From positions 5,091,501 to 5,155,500 of the forward strand of contig NZ_CP150207.1 in the NCBI RefSeq assembly GCF_037969765.1: 64,000 nt of DNA, given 5' to 3'. Both the position numbers and the translations under genes were made by a program. The notes below the pieces were generated by a model. It was given only the letters and a program-made list of their open reading frames with translations, had not been told where the DNA came from and ran no database searches. Each line of letters opens with the position of its first letter. The stretch's first letter is position 1. Source of the stretch: Paenibacillus sp. FSL W8-0186 (lineage in GTDB: Bacteria > Bacillota > Bacilli > Paenibacillales > Paenibacillaceae). Positions 56,015 to 64,000 of the stretch are shown in pieces.

Positions 56015-56559
56015 CTACAGTGCTTGTCTTCGAAAAGACTTCTCAAGCCGTTCAAGCTTCCCGGCCAAACTTCCATCATACAGCGTATCGCCGATTCTGA
56101 CTTTCATTCCGCCGAGCAGATCCTTGTCAATCTCGTTCAGAACGCGAATTTTCTTGTTGACCAAAGCCCCAAACTCGTCTGCGATTGCCGCCTTCTCCTC
56201 TTCATTCAGAGGGTAAGTCGTATATACTGTTGCGGTAGCCAGTCCAAGTGCTTCGCCTGTAATTTTGATGTAGCGGTCCAGCAATTCCGGCAAAATTCCG
56301 ATTCTTCCCCGCTCTACAAGTTCACCAATGAGACAACAGACTTCGACATTTTGCCCTCAAGGGCTCCTTCAAGCGCTTCCCATTTAGCGGCTTCCGAAAT
56401 ATTCGGGGTAGAAATAAATTTTTGTATATCCTGATCTTCATTAAAAGCATTTACGAGAGCTCTGATTTCCTGTTCAACTTCCAGCGTACGCCCTTCCTGT
56501 GCAGCAATTTCATACAGGGCTTTGGCGTATCTGCCCGCTACAACAGCTTCACGGCTCAT
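56015..56559 (-). pseudogene. atpH: ATP synthase delta subunit, reading frame interrupted
   Basis: The first 81 codons (ATG 56559, MSREAVVAGRYAKALYEIAA) are clearly AtpH but end at a TAG (56314-56316), right after SVVSLVNL. The rest of AtpH (PELLDRYIKITGEALG to LERLEKSFRRQAL) continues in another frame to 56015. The sequence VNL then VERGRIGILPELL needs one extra base plus a residue to match other AtpH proteins (LLVERGR expected). The simplest repair is restoring a lost CTTG from a CTTG-CTTG direct repeat at about 56317-56320; a 1-bp loss fits less well. AtpH links F1 to the b-subunit stalk, so a true null would disable the enzyme. It may be a sequence error or a real mutation. Its start overlaps atpF by 4 nt. 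Confidence 0.9.
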
Positions 56560-57047
56560 GATTTGCTACCTACCTCTTTAAGATATTGGTTAACAAGCTT
56601 CTCTTGTTCTTCCGGATTGTTCTCGACCTCACGCTCGATCAGCTTAGAGGCAATGTTGACGGAGAAAGTACCAATCTCGCCGCGCAAGGATTCGACGGCC
56701 TTGTTTCTCTCGTTCTCGATATCGCGGATTGCTTCGTTCTTCATGCGAGTAGTGTCCTGCTTCGCCTGCTCCAGCAAATCACGCGCTTGCTTACTGCTGC
56801 TTTGCTTCGCTTGCTCGATAATTTCATAGGCTTCTTGACGAGCCTGATTAAGAGCAGCCTTCTGCTCCTCGACATATACATTTGCCTGCTCTTTCGTTTG
56901 CTTTGCTTCTTCCAGTTGCCCGAGCACCAACTCGCGGCGCTGCTCCATTACCGCAAACAGTTTGCTGAAAGCATACTTGCTAAGCAACCAGTACAGAATT
57001 CCAAACGCAATTATGGTAATGACGATATTCTCCCAAAGGACAGTCAC
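56556..57047 (-). CDS. atpF: ATP synthase b subunit
   Basis: The predicted protein has 163 residues from GTG 57047, 8 nt behind AAGGAG; GTG 57056 is the alternative. One membrane helix (about 3-25, NIVITIIAFGILYWLLSKYA) is followed by a long charged coiled coil (about 30-150). It is the peripheral stalk that binds delta. Its stop overlaps the atpH start. Confidence 0.96.
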   Translation of the reverse strand: MTVLWENIVITIIAFGILYWLLSKYAFSKLFAVMEQRRELVLGQLEEAKQTKEQANVYVEEQKAALNQARQEAYEIIEQAKQSSSKQARDLLEQAKQDTTRMKNEAIRDIENERNKAVESLRGEIGTFSVNIASKLIEREVENNPEEQEKLVNQYLKEVGSKS

Positions 57048-57146
57048 CGAAGTCACTCCTTTCCGTTAATAATAGTTTCTGAATTCTATGCTCTTAAAAC
57101 GAAGGCGCGGATGGCATAGGCCCTCCCCGCCAAACCGAAACTATTA

Positions 57147-57398
<252 letters not shown>

Positions 57399-57456
57399 TT
57401 AATATAATAGATCTCTTCCGGGTCGAGCCGGATACGGCTCGTGCCTTCCGAGTTTA

Positions 57457-58221
57457 TTAATGATCTTCTTCGTGAATCGTTGTCTGTGCAATGTATACCA
57501 TCGTAAGGATCGTAAATATGAAGGCTTGAAGCGCGCCGACAAATATACTGAAACCTTGCCATACGGCCAGGAATGGAATACCTAGGAATCCCATCTTCAG
57601 AATGACCGTGATCAGAACCTCGCCCGCAAAAATGTTTGCGAACAAACGAATCGCAAGTGCGACCGGCTTTGCCAGGTTCTCAATGATATTGAGCGGCAAG
57701 AAGAACGGATACGGCTCGATGTAATGCTTCAGATAATGTTTGCGGTTTAACTTAAGACCAAGGTAGTTCATCAGAATGAATACGATAATCGCAAGCCCGG
57801 CCGTCACCGATACGTCCGCCGTAGGCGATTTCCACCAAAGCAGCTCGACATGGTTCCCATCGCTAAGACCTCTTGTCGCTTCAATAATGAAGCCCAGGAA
57901 AGTCTCTTCTTTGTGAGTCTCTGTAATAATACTGAAAGGCAATCCAAGCAGGTTGGATACGAAAATGAACAGAATGAGCGTAAGCCCCAGGGATATGTAA
58001 GGCTTACCCTTCTTCAAATCCATCGCGCTTCCGACAATCCCCTGGACAAATTCGACAACCCATTCCATAAAATTTTGCATTTTGGAAGGGTTTTCGACGG
58101 AAAGATTGCTAACAGCCAGTCTGCATAATACAAACACAATTAGCGAACTGACCAGCAGCATGAAAATTGCCGAAAGATCGAGGTTGAATCCCCCAAGATT
58201 AATCACCGGTGCTGAATGCAT
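57457..58221 (-). CDS. atpB: ATP synthase a subunit
   Basis: This 254-residue protein has about five or six membrane helices. The essential Arg is in LAIRLFANIFAGE, with the C-terminal FVGALQAFIFTILTMVYI helix. It forms the proton half-channels. The frame is intact. Confidence 0.97.
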   Translation of the reverse strand: MHSAPVINLGGFNLDLSAIFMLLVSSLIVFVLCRLAVSNLSVENPSKMQNFMEWVVEFVQGIVGSAMDLKKGKPYISLGLTLILFIFVSNLLGLPFSIITETHKEETFLGFIIEATRGLSDGNHVELLWWKSPTADVSVTAGLAIIVFILMNYLGLKLNRKHYLKHYIEPYPFFLPLNIIENLAKPVALAIRLFANIFAGEVLITVILKMGFLGIPFLAVWQGFSIFVGALQAFIFTILTMVYIAQTTIHEEDH

Positions 58222-58254
58222 GTGTTAATGTTCACCCCTTTCCCGATTAAGCTG

Positions 58255-58632
58255 TTAAGATTTGTTTCGGAGCCCGATCACAATGCTCGCCGGGATGGTC
58301 AGTAGCTGCGGCACAAACAGTCCGATAATGGCGGATATCAGCGATATCTGCTCGAACTTTGCCGCAACCATGACTGTAATGAATACCAGACAAATTCTAG
58401 TAATGAAACCAAAATTGAATTTGCGCTGCTCCTGGCTGACTGCAAGCTCGGCCAGCTGCCGCACCTTGATGGATAAATACCGGACGTACAGCAATCCGAC
58501 GGCTAATCCCAGAAACAACCCGGCTAAAAACGGCCGATATTCCGGAGCAAAAGCCCAGCCAAAAAGAACTGCGGACAATAACAGGAACGTTAACCGGGAT
58601 ACCGCTGTAACAATGGAACCCAAATCATCCAT
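58255..58632 (-). CDS. atpI: ATP synthase subunit I (AtpI)
   Basis: The predicted protein has 125 residues with four membrane helices and the short basic loop RYLSIKVRQLAELAVSQEQRK. It belongs to the AtpI group often placed before atpB. It is thought to help assemble the c-ring or import Mg2+. Its ATG overlaps the stop of the AtpZ-like gene by 8 nt. Confidence 0.88.
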   Translation of the reverse strand: MDDLGSIVTAVSRLTFLLLSAVLFGWAFAPEYRPFLAGLFLGLAVGLLYVRYLSIKVRQLAELAVSQEQRKFNFGFITRICLVFITVMVAAKFEQISLISAIIGLFVPQLLTIPASIVIGLRNKS

Positions 58633-58857
58633 TTTGCGCCCCCAAAAACTTTTTGATAAGTACGAATATGTTGACGATTCCTGACAAGAGGCCGATTATA
58701 GCTCCAATGGCAACCCAATAATTCGGACCGCCAAACCGCTCCACCAGCCATCTTGCACCCAAAAAGCCGATCACAATATACATAGCCAGCAAAAAGCCCG
58801 CTCCACCGATGGCAGCGACAGCAATCCAAGGATTACCATTATTATCAGGAATTTCAT
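58625..58857 (-). pseudogene. atpZ: AtpZ/AtpI-family protein with start-proximal frame problem
   Basis: The frame ending at 58625 encodes PDNNGNPWIAVAAIGGAGFL through LIKKFLGAQNG, with two membrane helices typical of AtpZ, the first gene of many atp operons. It has no ATG, GTG or TTG start after the upstream TAA; only ATT is available. ATG 58857 is in a different frame (MKFLIIMV...) and goes out of register. A single missing A in the run after ATG would give MKIPDNNGNPW. So either an A was lost, or an ATT start is used. The promoter at 58876-58905 lies just upstream. Confidence 0.7.
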
Positions 58858-58875
58858 ATCGAACAATCCCAACTT

Positions 58876-58905
58876 ATTTTACTGAATGTGTCTACTTTTT
58901 GTCAA
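58876..58905 (-). promoter_or_regulatory. Promoter of the ATP synthase operon
   Basis: On the minus strand TTGACA (58900-58905), 18 bp, then TAAAAT (58876-58881). It lies between wecB and atpZ. It would start about 12 nt before the atpZ ATG, giving a short leader. Confidence 0.7.
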
Positions 58906-58961
58906 CGAATGCATTCAAAACCGTACAGTATAACTGTATGCTATCTCGTTCAAAAACACAA

Positions 58962-60128
58962 TTATTGATCATTCGAATTTGTGAACTTTCTGTGAAAATC
59001 CTCTGGACGATGATCAATTGCACCGAAATGGTGATATATCGCATTGACAATTCTTTCGGATGCCTTTCCATCTCCGTAAGGATTTGCCGCACGGCTCATA
59101 GATTCATACAGCGAACCGTTCGTCAACAACGCCTTGATCCGTTCATAAACCATCTCCTCATCCGTACCGACAAGTTCAAGCGTTCCTGCCTCAATCCCTT
59201 CCGGGCGCTCCGTCGTATCGCGGAGCACAAGCACTGGGACGCCAAAGGAAGGAGCCTCCTCCTGCATGCCGCCGGAATCCGTCACGATCAGATGAGTATG
59301 CGGATAAATGTTGTGGAAATCCACAACGTCAAGAGGTTCGATCAGCTTGATGCGCGGATGGCCTCCCAATGTGGCATGTGCCGGCTCTCTAACCGGAGGG
59401 CTAGGATGCACCGGATAAACGATGGCGACATCCTCGAACTCGTCAGCAATGCGCTTTACAGCACGAAAAATGTTCATATGCGGCTCGCCTTGCGATTCCC
59501 GGCGGTGAGCCGTCATCAGAATCAGCCGTTTTCCGGCAGCGAAGTCCAGCGCTGAGTTCCAGTAATTAGGCTGTACTGTATATTGAAACACATCAGTTAT
59601 TGTGTTGCCTGTGATATATATACTTGACTCCGGCTTATTTTCCTTGCGCAAATTGTTGGCTGACCACTCGGTCGGGGCAAAATGCAGATCCGCCAGAACC
59701 CCCGTTAATTGGCGGTTCATCTCCTCGGGATATGGCGACCATTTATTCCAAGTGCGCAGTCCAGCCTCGACATGCCCGATTTTTATACCCTGCAGAAAAG
59801 CCGCATAGCTCGCCAAAAAAGTAGTCAGGGTATCCCCATGGACAAGCACGATATCCGGCTTCGCTTCACGCAGAACGCTCTCGAGGCCGCCCAGAACCCG
59901 TATCGTGATTTCATTCAGGGTCTGGTTCGGCTTCATGACATCCAGGTCATAGTCCGGAACGATTTTGAACACCTCGAGCACCTGGTCCAGCATCTCGCGA
60001 TGCTGTGCCGTAACGCAGACCACCGATTCGATATGGTCCTGATGCTTCTGCAGCTCAAGAATTAACGGGGCCATCTTGATCGCTTCAGGCCTGACGCCAA
60101 AAATTGTCATTACCTTGATTTTAGACAT
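58962..60128 (-). CDS. wecB: UDP-N-acetylglucosamine 2-epimerase
   Basis: This 388-residue protein starts MSKIKVMTIFGVRPEAIKMAPL. The non-hydrolysing epimerase motifs are HVEAGLRTWNKWSPYPEEMN, TAHRRESQGEPH and TDSGGMQEEAPSFGVP with RDTTERPEG. It makes UDP-ManNAc, the donor used by TagA and the sugar pyruvylated by CsaB, so it links to the wall-polymer genes 24 kb away. Also known as mnaA. Confidence 0.96.
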   Translation of the reverse strand: MSKIKVMTIFGVRPEAIKMAPLILELQKHQDHIESVVCVTAQHREMLDQVLEVFKIVPDYDLDVMKPNQTLNEITIRVLGGLESVLREAKPDIVLVHGDTLTTFLASYAAFLQGIKIGHVEAGLRTWNKWSPYPEEMNRQLTGVLADLHFAPTEWSANNLRKENKPESSIYITGNTITDVFQYTVQPNYWNSALDFAAGKRLILMTAHRRESQGEPHMNIFRAVKRIADEFEDVAIVYPVHPSPPVREPAHATLGGHPRIKLIEPLDVVDFHNIYPHTHLIVTDSGGMQEEAPSFGVPVLVLRDTTERPEGIEAGTLELVGTDEEMVYERIKALLTNGSLYESMSRAANPYGDGKASERIVNAIYHHFGAIDHRPEDFHRKFTNSNDQ

Positions 60129-60172
60129 GATTATTCCTTTCCTTAATTAATATCGCATAGCATGCGGGTACT

Positions 60173-60802
60173 TTATTTTGTTCCATAGAGCCGGTCGCCC
60201 GCATCTCCCAATCCTGGAACGATGTAGCCCTGCTCATCCAGACGCTCATCCAGCGCAGCAACATAAATATCCACGTCAGGGTGAGCTTCCTGAACGGCTT
60301 GTACACCTTCGGGCGCCGCAATCAGGTTCATCATTTTAATTTGCGTACAGCCGCGTTTCTTCAGCACATCGATCGCTGCGATCGCCGATCCGCCCGTAGC
60401 CAGCATCGGGTCGATCACGATAAGCTCGCGCTCCTGAACATCCGTCGGCAGCTTCACATAATATTCGACAGGCTGCAGGGTCTGCGGATCGCGGAACAGT
60501 CCCACATGGCCTACCTTGGCTGCAGGAAGCAGCTTCAGCACGCCATCCAGCATGCCCAAGCCTGCGCGAAGAATCGGAATCAATCCGAGCATCCGGCCAG
60601 AAATCACCTTCGCCTCGGCTTCGCAGACAGGCGTCTGCACTTTGATGGATTCCAACGGAACTTCTCTTGTAATTTCATAGGCCATCAGCGTAGCCACTTC
60701 ATCCACTAATTCACGGAAATCCTTCGTGTTCGTTTGCATGTCTCGAATAAAAGTCAGTTTGTGTTGAATCAAAGGGTGATCACATACCACCAATTTTCCC
60801 AT
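60173..60802 (-). CDS. upp: Uracil phosphoribosyltransferase
   Basis: This 209-residue protein has the PRPP-binding motif [17 protein letters not shown] and the uracil-binding C-terminal [13 protein letters not shown]. It salvages uracil to UMP. It is preceded by GGAGGG and lies 44 nt upstream of wecB, so the two may be cotranscribed. Confidence 0.98.
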   Translation of the reverse strand: MGKLVVCDHPLIQHKLTFIRDMQTNTKDFRELVDEVATLMAYEITREVPLESIKVQTPVCEAEAKVISGRMLGLIPILRAGLGMLDGVLKLLPAAKVGHVGLFRDPQTLQPVEYYVKLPTDVQERELIVIDPMLATGGSAIAAIDVLKKRGCTQIKMMNLIAAPEGVQAVQEAHPDVDIYVAALDERLDEQGYIVPGLGDAGDRLYGTK

Positions 60803-60878
60803 ATTTGTCCCTCCGGTTTATAGCTGAGTCTTCTCAAGTTGACGATCCTTTACATCCAATGATGCACAAATCCTGTTT

Positions 60879-60884
60879 ATTATA
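60879..60884 (-). promoter_or_regulatory. Extended -10 promoter of upp
   Basis: On the minus strand TGATATAAT gives a TGn-extended perfect TATAAT. The -35 at 17 bp is poor, as expected for an extended -10. Confidence 0.5.
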
Positions 60885-61004
60885 TCACTGTCTTTTTCCG
60901 ATTGCTACGAACTGTATCAACCTGACTTCCGCCTTGCATCTAATGGCCTAATGAAAATAATTAACCAGCTTATTTCTATGAAGACAGTCCCTCATTAAAT
61001 CTAT

Positions 61005-61041
61005 AAAAAAGGCGTCCCTTACCTTCAGGTATCGGGACGCC
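61005..61041 (-). terminator. glyA terminator
   Basis: GGCGTCCC pairs with GGGACGCC with inner TACC/GGTA pairing. The U-run on the minus strand comes from the A6 at 61005-61010. Confidence 0.9.
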
Positions 61042-61083
61042 ACTCGTCATGCAAGCTTTGGCTTGCGGCTTCTTGAGCCTCAA

Positions 61084-62332
61084 TTATTCGTAACGCAGCT
61101 CAGGGTACAGCGGGAATTGATCCGTTAACGCGCTAACCTCTTTGCGGGCTTGATCCAAAACAGACTCGTCCTTGGAATTTTTAAGAACGTTGGCAATAAT
61201 TTGTCCGATTGTTTTCATCGCCGCTTCATCCATGCCGCGGGAGGTAGCCGCAGGCGTACCGATGCGGATTCCGCTGGTGACGAACGGGCTGGTAGGATCA
61301 AAAGGAATAGCATTTTTGTTCACGGTAATGCCGATTGAATCAAGCACATGTTCCGCGTCCTTGCCCGTGGTTCAGGTTGCGGGTATCGATTAGCATCAGA
61401 TGGTTGTCCGTACCGCCTGACACCAGATTGAGTCCTTCGCCAACCAGCGTTTCAGCCAATGCTTTCGCATTCTTGACGACGTTCTCTGCATAAGTCTTGA
61501 ACGATGGCTGCAGAGCCTCACCCAAGGCTACCGCTTTAGAAGCAATAACATGCATAAGCGGGCCGCCTTGTGTGCCCGGGAATACTGCTTTATCGATCGC
61601 CGCTGCCCAAGGCTTGCGGCAGAGGATCATGCCGCCGCGCGGACCGCGAAGCGTCTTGTGCGTCGTTGTCGTCACAAAATGCGCATGAGGAACCGGATTC
61701 GGATGAAGACCAGCTGCTACCAGGCCCGCGATATGAGCCATGTCTACCATAAAGAGCGCGCCAACATCATTGGCAATGGAAGCCAGTTTCTCGAAGTCAA
61801 TAATGCGCGGATAAGCGCTGGCTCCAGCTACGATCAGACGAGGGCGGTGTTTGAAAGCCGCTTTGCGCACTTCATCATAATCGATAAGGAACGTATCTTC
61901 CTGTACGCCGTAAGCTACAAAGTTATAAAGCAGACCGGAGGCATTAACCGGGCTTCCGTGCGTCAAGTGTCCGCCATGGGCCAGGTTCATGCCCAAGACC
62001 GTATCCCCAGGGTTGAGCGCAGCCAGATATACCGCAAGGTTCGCTTGCGCACCGGAGTGAGGCTGAACGTTGGCATGCTCTGCTCCAAACAATTCCTTGG
62101 CGCGGTCACGGGCGATGTCCTCTACGATATCCACGTGTTCGCAGCCGCCATAATAGCGTTTGCCTGGATATCCTTCCGCGTATTTGTTCGTCAGCACGGA
62201 ACCCATAGCTTCGATAACCGCTTCGCTGACAATGTTCTCGGAAGCAATCAGTTCGATGTTGTTCCGTTGGCGCTTAAGCTCCAGATTCATCGCTTCCAGT
62301 ACTGCAGGGTCTTGTTTTTTCAATTGATCCAT
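61084..62332 (-). pseudogene. glyA: Serine hydroxymethyltransferase, reading frame interrupted
   Basis: Residues 1-~315 are a normal GlyA (ATG 62332). They include the PLP Lys in [13 protein letters not shown], the [18 protein letters not shown] loop and [13 protein letters not shown]. The frame then diverges at about 61368 and stops at 61340. The remaining C-terminal part ([20 protein letters not shown] to LYPELRYE) lies in another frame down to 61084. Restoring two bases (TG after AACC) would give [20 protein letters not shown], the family sequence. GlyA supplies glycine and one-carbon units and is normally needed for growth, so a sequence error is quite possible. Confidence 0.92.
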
Positions 62333-62388
62333 TGTCCAAAATCCTCCTTATATTAAAAAATAATAAATTTGTGATGACACTCCAAACA

Positions 62389-62976
62389 TCAGTCGCACAG
62401 ATGCGAATCCTGCACCTCCGGCAGCTGATAGACCGCCCGTTCCCCGCCGATCAGTTTCGGCCGCGTCCAGGCTGCGGTCACCCTAGCCTCCCCGATATAC
62501 CGCCTCGCTGGGCGATAAGGAACAGCTACGCGTTTTAGATGCATGCCGATCAGCGTCTCGCCGACATCCAGGCCGGCATGAGCCTGAACGCTTTCTGCCA
62601 GGCAGGGCTGCTTCAGCTGGCGGTATGCCGCAGCTGCCATTGAACCGCCTGCCTTCGGCACAGGCACAGCCGCAACTTCAGTTAAACCCAGCCGCTCCAG
62701 CACAGAACGCTCCATGACCAGTGCCCGGTTCAAATGCTCACAGCATTGAAAGGCTATCTCAAAGCCATGCTTGCTCTGCACTTCGGCAAATCCGGCATAC
62801 AATTCAGCGGCTATATTCTCTGCGCCAGCCGTACCGATCCGTTGCCCTGCCACCTCGCTTGTACTAGCTCCGATGACGACCAGATGCCCGGATCCGAGGG
62901 AAGCTGCGGAGACCAGTTCCTCCAACACCTCGGCCGCTTGCTCGCGAAGCGATTGCTCCGTTCGTTCTCTATCCAT
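62389..62976 (-). CDS. ywlG: YwlG, TIGR01440/DUF436 family protein
   Basis: The predicted protein has 195 residues from ATG 62976, behind GGGTGG at 8 nt; the GTG at 62988 lies inside that site. A helical N-terminus (RTEQSLREQAAEVLEELV) is followed by LVVIGASTSEVAGQRIG and GAENIAAELYAGF, then the conserved CCEHLNRALVMER. The family is widespread in Firmicutes beside glyA. Its function is unknown. Confidence 0.9.
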   Translation of the reverse strand: MDRERTEQSLREQAAEVLEELVSAASLGSGHLVVIGASTSEVAGQRIGTAGAENIAAELYAGFAEVQSKHGFEIAFQCCEHLNRALVMERSVLERLGLTEVAAVPVPKAGGSMAAAAYRQLKQPCLAESVQAHAGLDVGETLIGMHLKRVAVPYRPARRYIGEARVTAAWTRPKLIGGERAVYQLPEVQDSHLCD

Positions 62977-63250
62977 TATCGTATCCACCCTTCATAGACA
63001 AGCTTGTCTATATTATACCTAATAATTACGAGGGATAGTGACGGCGGCGGTGAAGCGAATTGTCTGAAATGACGAAAAAGAGCATGACGCAGCAGATGCG
63101 TCGTGCTCTTTGCCCAGGCGACCGGCCGTATATTCCGATGCTCCATTGTGGTTTGATCCACTATCGTCGCCAGTTACATCGGATCCATTTCCATTCCACT
63201 TAAGAATAAAACATGCGAGTCACAATTGCAACCCGCTTTTTGCCTTTTCA
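62977..63250. other. Intergenic region between ywlE and ywlG with terminator, lacking rpiB
   Basis: It contains the ywlE terminator (63075-63111) and no believable gene. In B. subtilis rpiB (ywlF) lies here. One 61-codon frame exists but has no ribosome site and overlaps the terminator. Confidence 0.6.
63075..63111 (-). terminator. ywlE terminator
   Basis: AAAGAGCATGACGCA pairs with TGCGTCGTGCTCTTT with one mismatch. The A5 run gives a U-run on the minus strand. Confidence 0.9.
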
Positions 63251-63835
63251 TTAACGTAATCGCTCTTTCTCGAGCTTCGCAATGAGCTTCTCCAAGGCGG
63301 CACTGATTTCCTGGGCCGTAAGGTTATAATCCTCACGGCTGCCTCCGAATGGATCAGAAATGTCGTACCGCGGCATCCGCTGCAGCAGCTCGCGAATCCG
63401 CTGTTCCTTAGCCTCTTCCAAAGCTTGGCCCAGCGCGCGGCTCAGTTCAAGATCAGCGATCAACTGGCTAAGCTCGGCCTGCTCAGCCAGAACAACCTCA
63501 TCATCCTCGACATATTCCTTCAACATATAAATTTTATCCGCCTTCTCTGGGAAAGCGGCTATCGCCTGCTGCTTATGCCCCCCAGTCAGCGTAAGTATAA
63601 GATCGGCCCACTCGATCAATTCGGCATGAAGCGGGGTTGATGTGATCTGGTCATGGATTCCCTGATCCTTCAGCACGCCTTCGGCATGCCGGGAGATCGG
63701 CAGCCCCGCCACCGCGGCCACGCCCGCCGAAGCAACCTCCGCATCGATTCCCCGCTCCCGCGCCAGCTTGCGGAATATTCCTTCCGCAATCGGACTGCGG
63801 CAAGTGTTGCCGGTGCATACAAACAATATTCGCAA
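63251..63835 (-). CDS. ywlE: Low-molecular-weight protein arginine phosphatase YwlE
   Basis: The predicted protein has 194 residues, longer than the ~150 of B. subtilis YwlE. It begins MRILFVCTGNTCRSPIAEGI, giving nucleophile Cys7 and the Thr11 that favours phosphoarginine. The general acid Asp is in YDISDPFGGS. The extra length is a charged insert (about 105-150). It reverses McsB arginine phosphorylation. The gene is followed by a strong terminator. Confidence 0.93.
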   Translation of the reverse strand: MRILFVCTGNTCRSPIAEGIFRKLARERGIDAEVASAGVAAVAGLPISRHAEGVLKDQGIHDQITSTPLHAELIEWADLILTLTGGHKQQAIAAFPEKADKIYMLKEYVEDDEVVLAEQAELSQLIADLELSRALGQALEEAKEQRIRELLQRMPRYDISDPFGGSREDYNLTAQEISAALEKLIAKLEKERLR

Positions 63836-63884
63836 GCCTGTTCACCTCCAGCTAATATCTAGTTGTATCTTATGTGACATTGTA

Positions 63885-64000
63885 TCAAAAGATGAAAATT
63901 AGTCCAAACGCAAGCAAAATGGCGCCGCCGGCAGCCTCCCCATATTCACCCAGCCGGCTCCCTACACCCCGGCCGAGCAGCAGACCCATGATCGACATGA
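63885..64000 (-). CDS. mntP: Manganese efflux protein MntP, C-terminal end (continues beyond right edge)
   Basis: The frame entering from the right edge reads MSIMGLLLGRGVGSRLGEYG, then EAAGGAILLAFGLIFIF, and stops at TGA 63885-63887. This matches the last helix of the MntP (DUF204) family. In B. subtilis the neighbouring gene ywlD is mntP, supporting the call. Confidence 0.8.
   Translation of the reverse strand, partial: MSIMGLLLGRGVGSRLGEYGEAAGGAILLAFGLIFIF

Noticed and set aside
56200..56330. Programmed ribosomal frameshift in atpH
   Set aside because: No slippery heptamer or downstream pseudoknot is seen near 56314-56330; a deletion is simpler. Kept only as a remote option.
62976..63161. 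61-codon frame between ywlE and ywlG
   Set aside because: It covers the ywlE terminator and has no ribosome site.

Overview
The window looks like a chromosomal segment of a Paenibacillus-type, spore-forming, flagellated, S-layered member of the Bacillales. The evidence is the gene order comFA - degU/degS on the left, fabZ - flhP - flhO - mbl - spoIIID - spoIIQ - spoIID - murA - ywzB - atpCDGAHFEBIZ in the middle, and wecB - upp - glyA - ywlG - ywlE - mntP on the right. This is close to the Bacillus subtilis layout, with large SLH-domain surface proteins, sporulation genes, an alpha/beta-type spore protein and TTG/GTG starts behind strong Shine-Dalgarno sequences. Almost everything is on the minus strand. 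Exceptions are a nuclease-like gene (7.9-8.6 kb) and an efflux operon with its TetR regulator (10.8-16.4 kb).

Layout. 1-6.8 kb: the 5' part of a probable comFA running off the left edge, a small GT2-like protein, the DegU/DegS two-component pair and a secreted phosphodiester-glycosidase-like protein. 6.8-9.3 kb: a gene-poor tract with short tandem repeats and decayed dispersed repeats around an isolated PD-(D/E)XK-like nuclease fused to a helix-turn-helix. 9.3-16.4 kb: a TolC-like secreted coiled-coil protein divergent from a lipoprotein adaptor, an RND pump and a TetR regulator. 16.5-33.3 kb: three SLH surface proteins (one a probable S-layer protein with two in-frame translation starts), metK, a spore protein and secreted proteins of unknown role. 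33.6-40.7 kb: tagO, tagA, csaB, a DUF5693-like membrane protein and a phosphosugar mutase. 40.8-51 kb: fabZ, an EpuA-like protein, flhP/flhO, mbl, spoIIID, spoIIQ, spoIID, murA and ywzB. 51.3-58.9 kb: the F-type ATP synthase operon. 59-64 kb: wecB, upp, glyA, ywlG, ywlE and the 3' end of mntP.

How it fits together. The surface theme dominates. WecB supplies UDP-ManNAc, TagO and TagA start the lipid-linked GlcNAc-ManNAc unit of a secondary cell-wall polymer, CsaB pyruvylates it, and the three SLH proteins are expected clients that bind the pyruvylated polymer. The DUF5693-like protein overlaps csaB and is the uncharacterised member of this set.

The most notable observations are as follows. 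Reading frames in atpH and glyA are clearly interrupted and atpZ appears to be, all within 6.5 kb. SpoIID carries an unusual ~280-residue low-complexity extension before its membrane helix. The S-layer gene has tandem translation starts and a two-promoter leader with a terminator-like hairpin between the promoters. An orphan nuclease/HTH fusion lies inside a repeat-rich tract. All functional calls are from reading the sequence and recalling family features; no database search was run.
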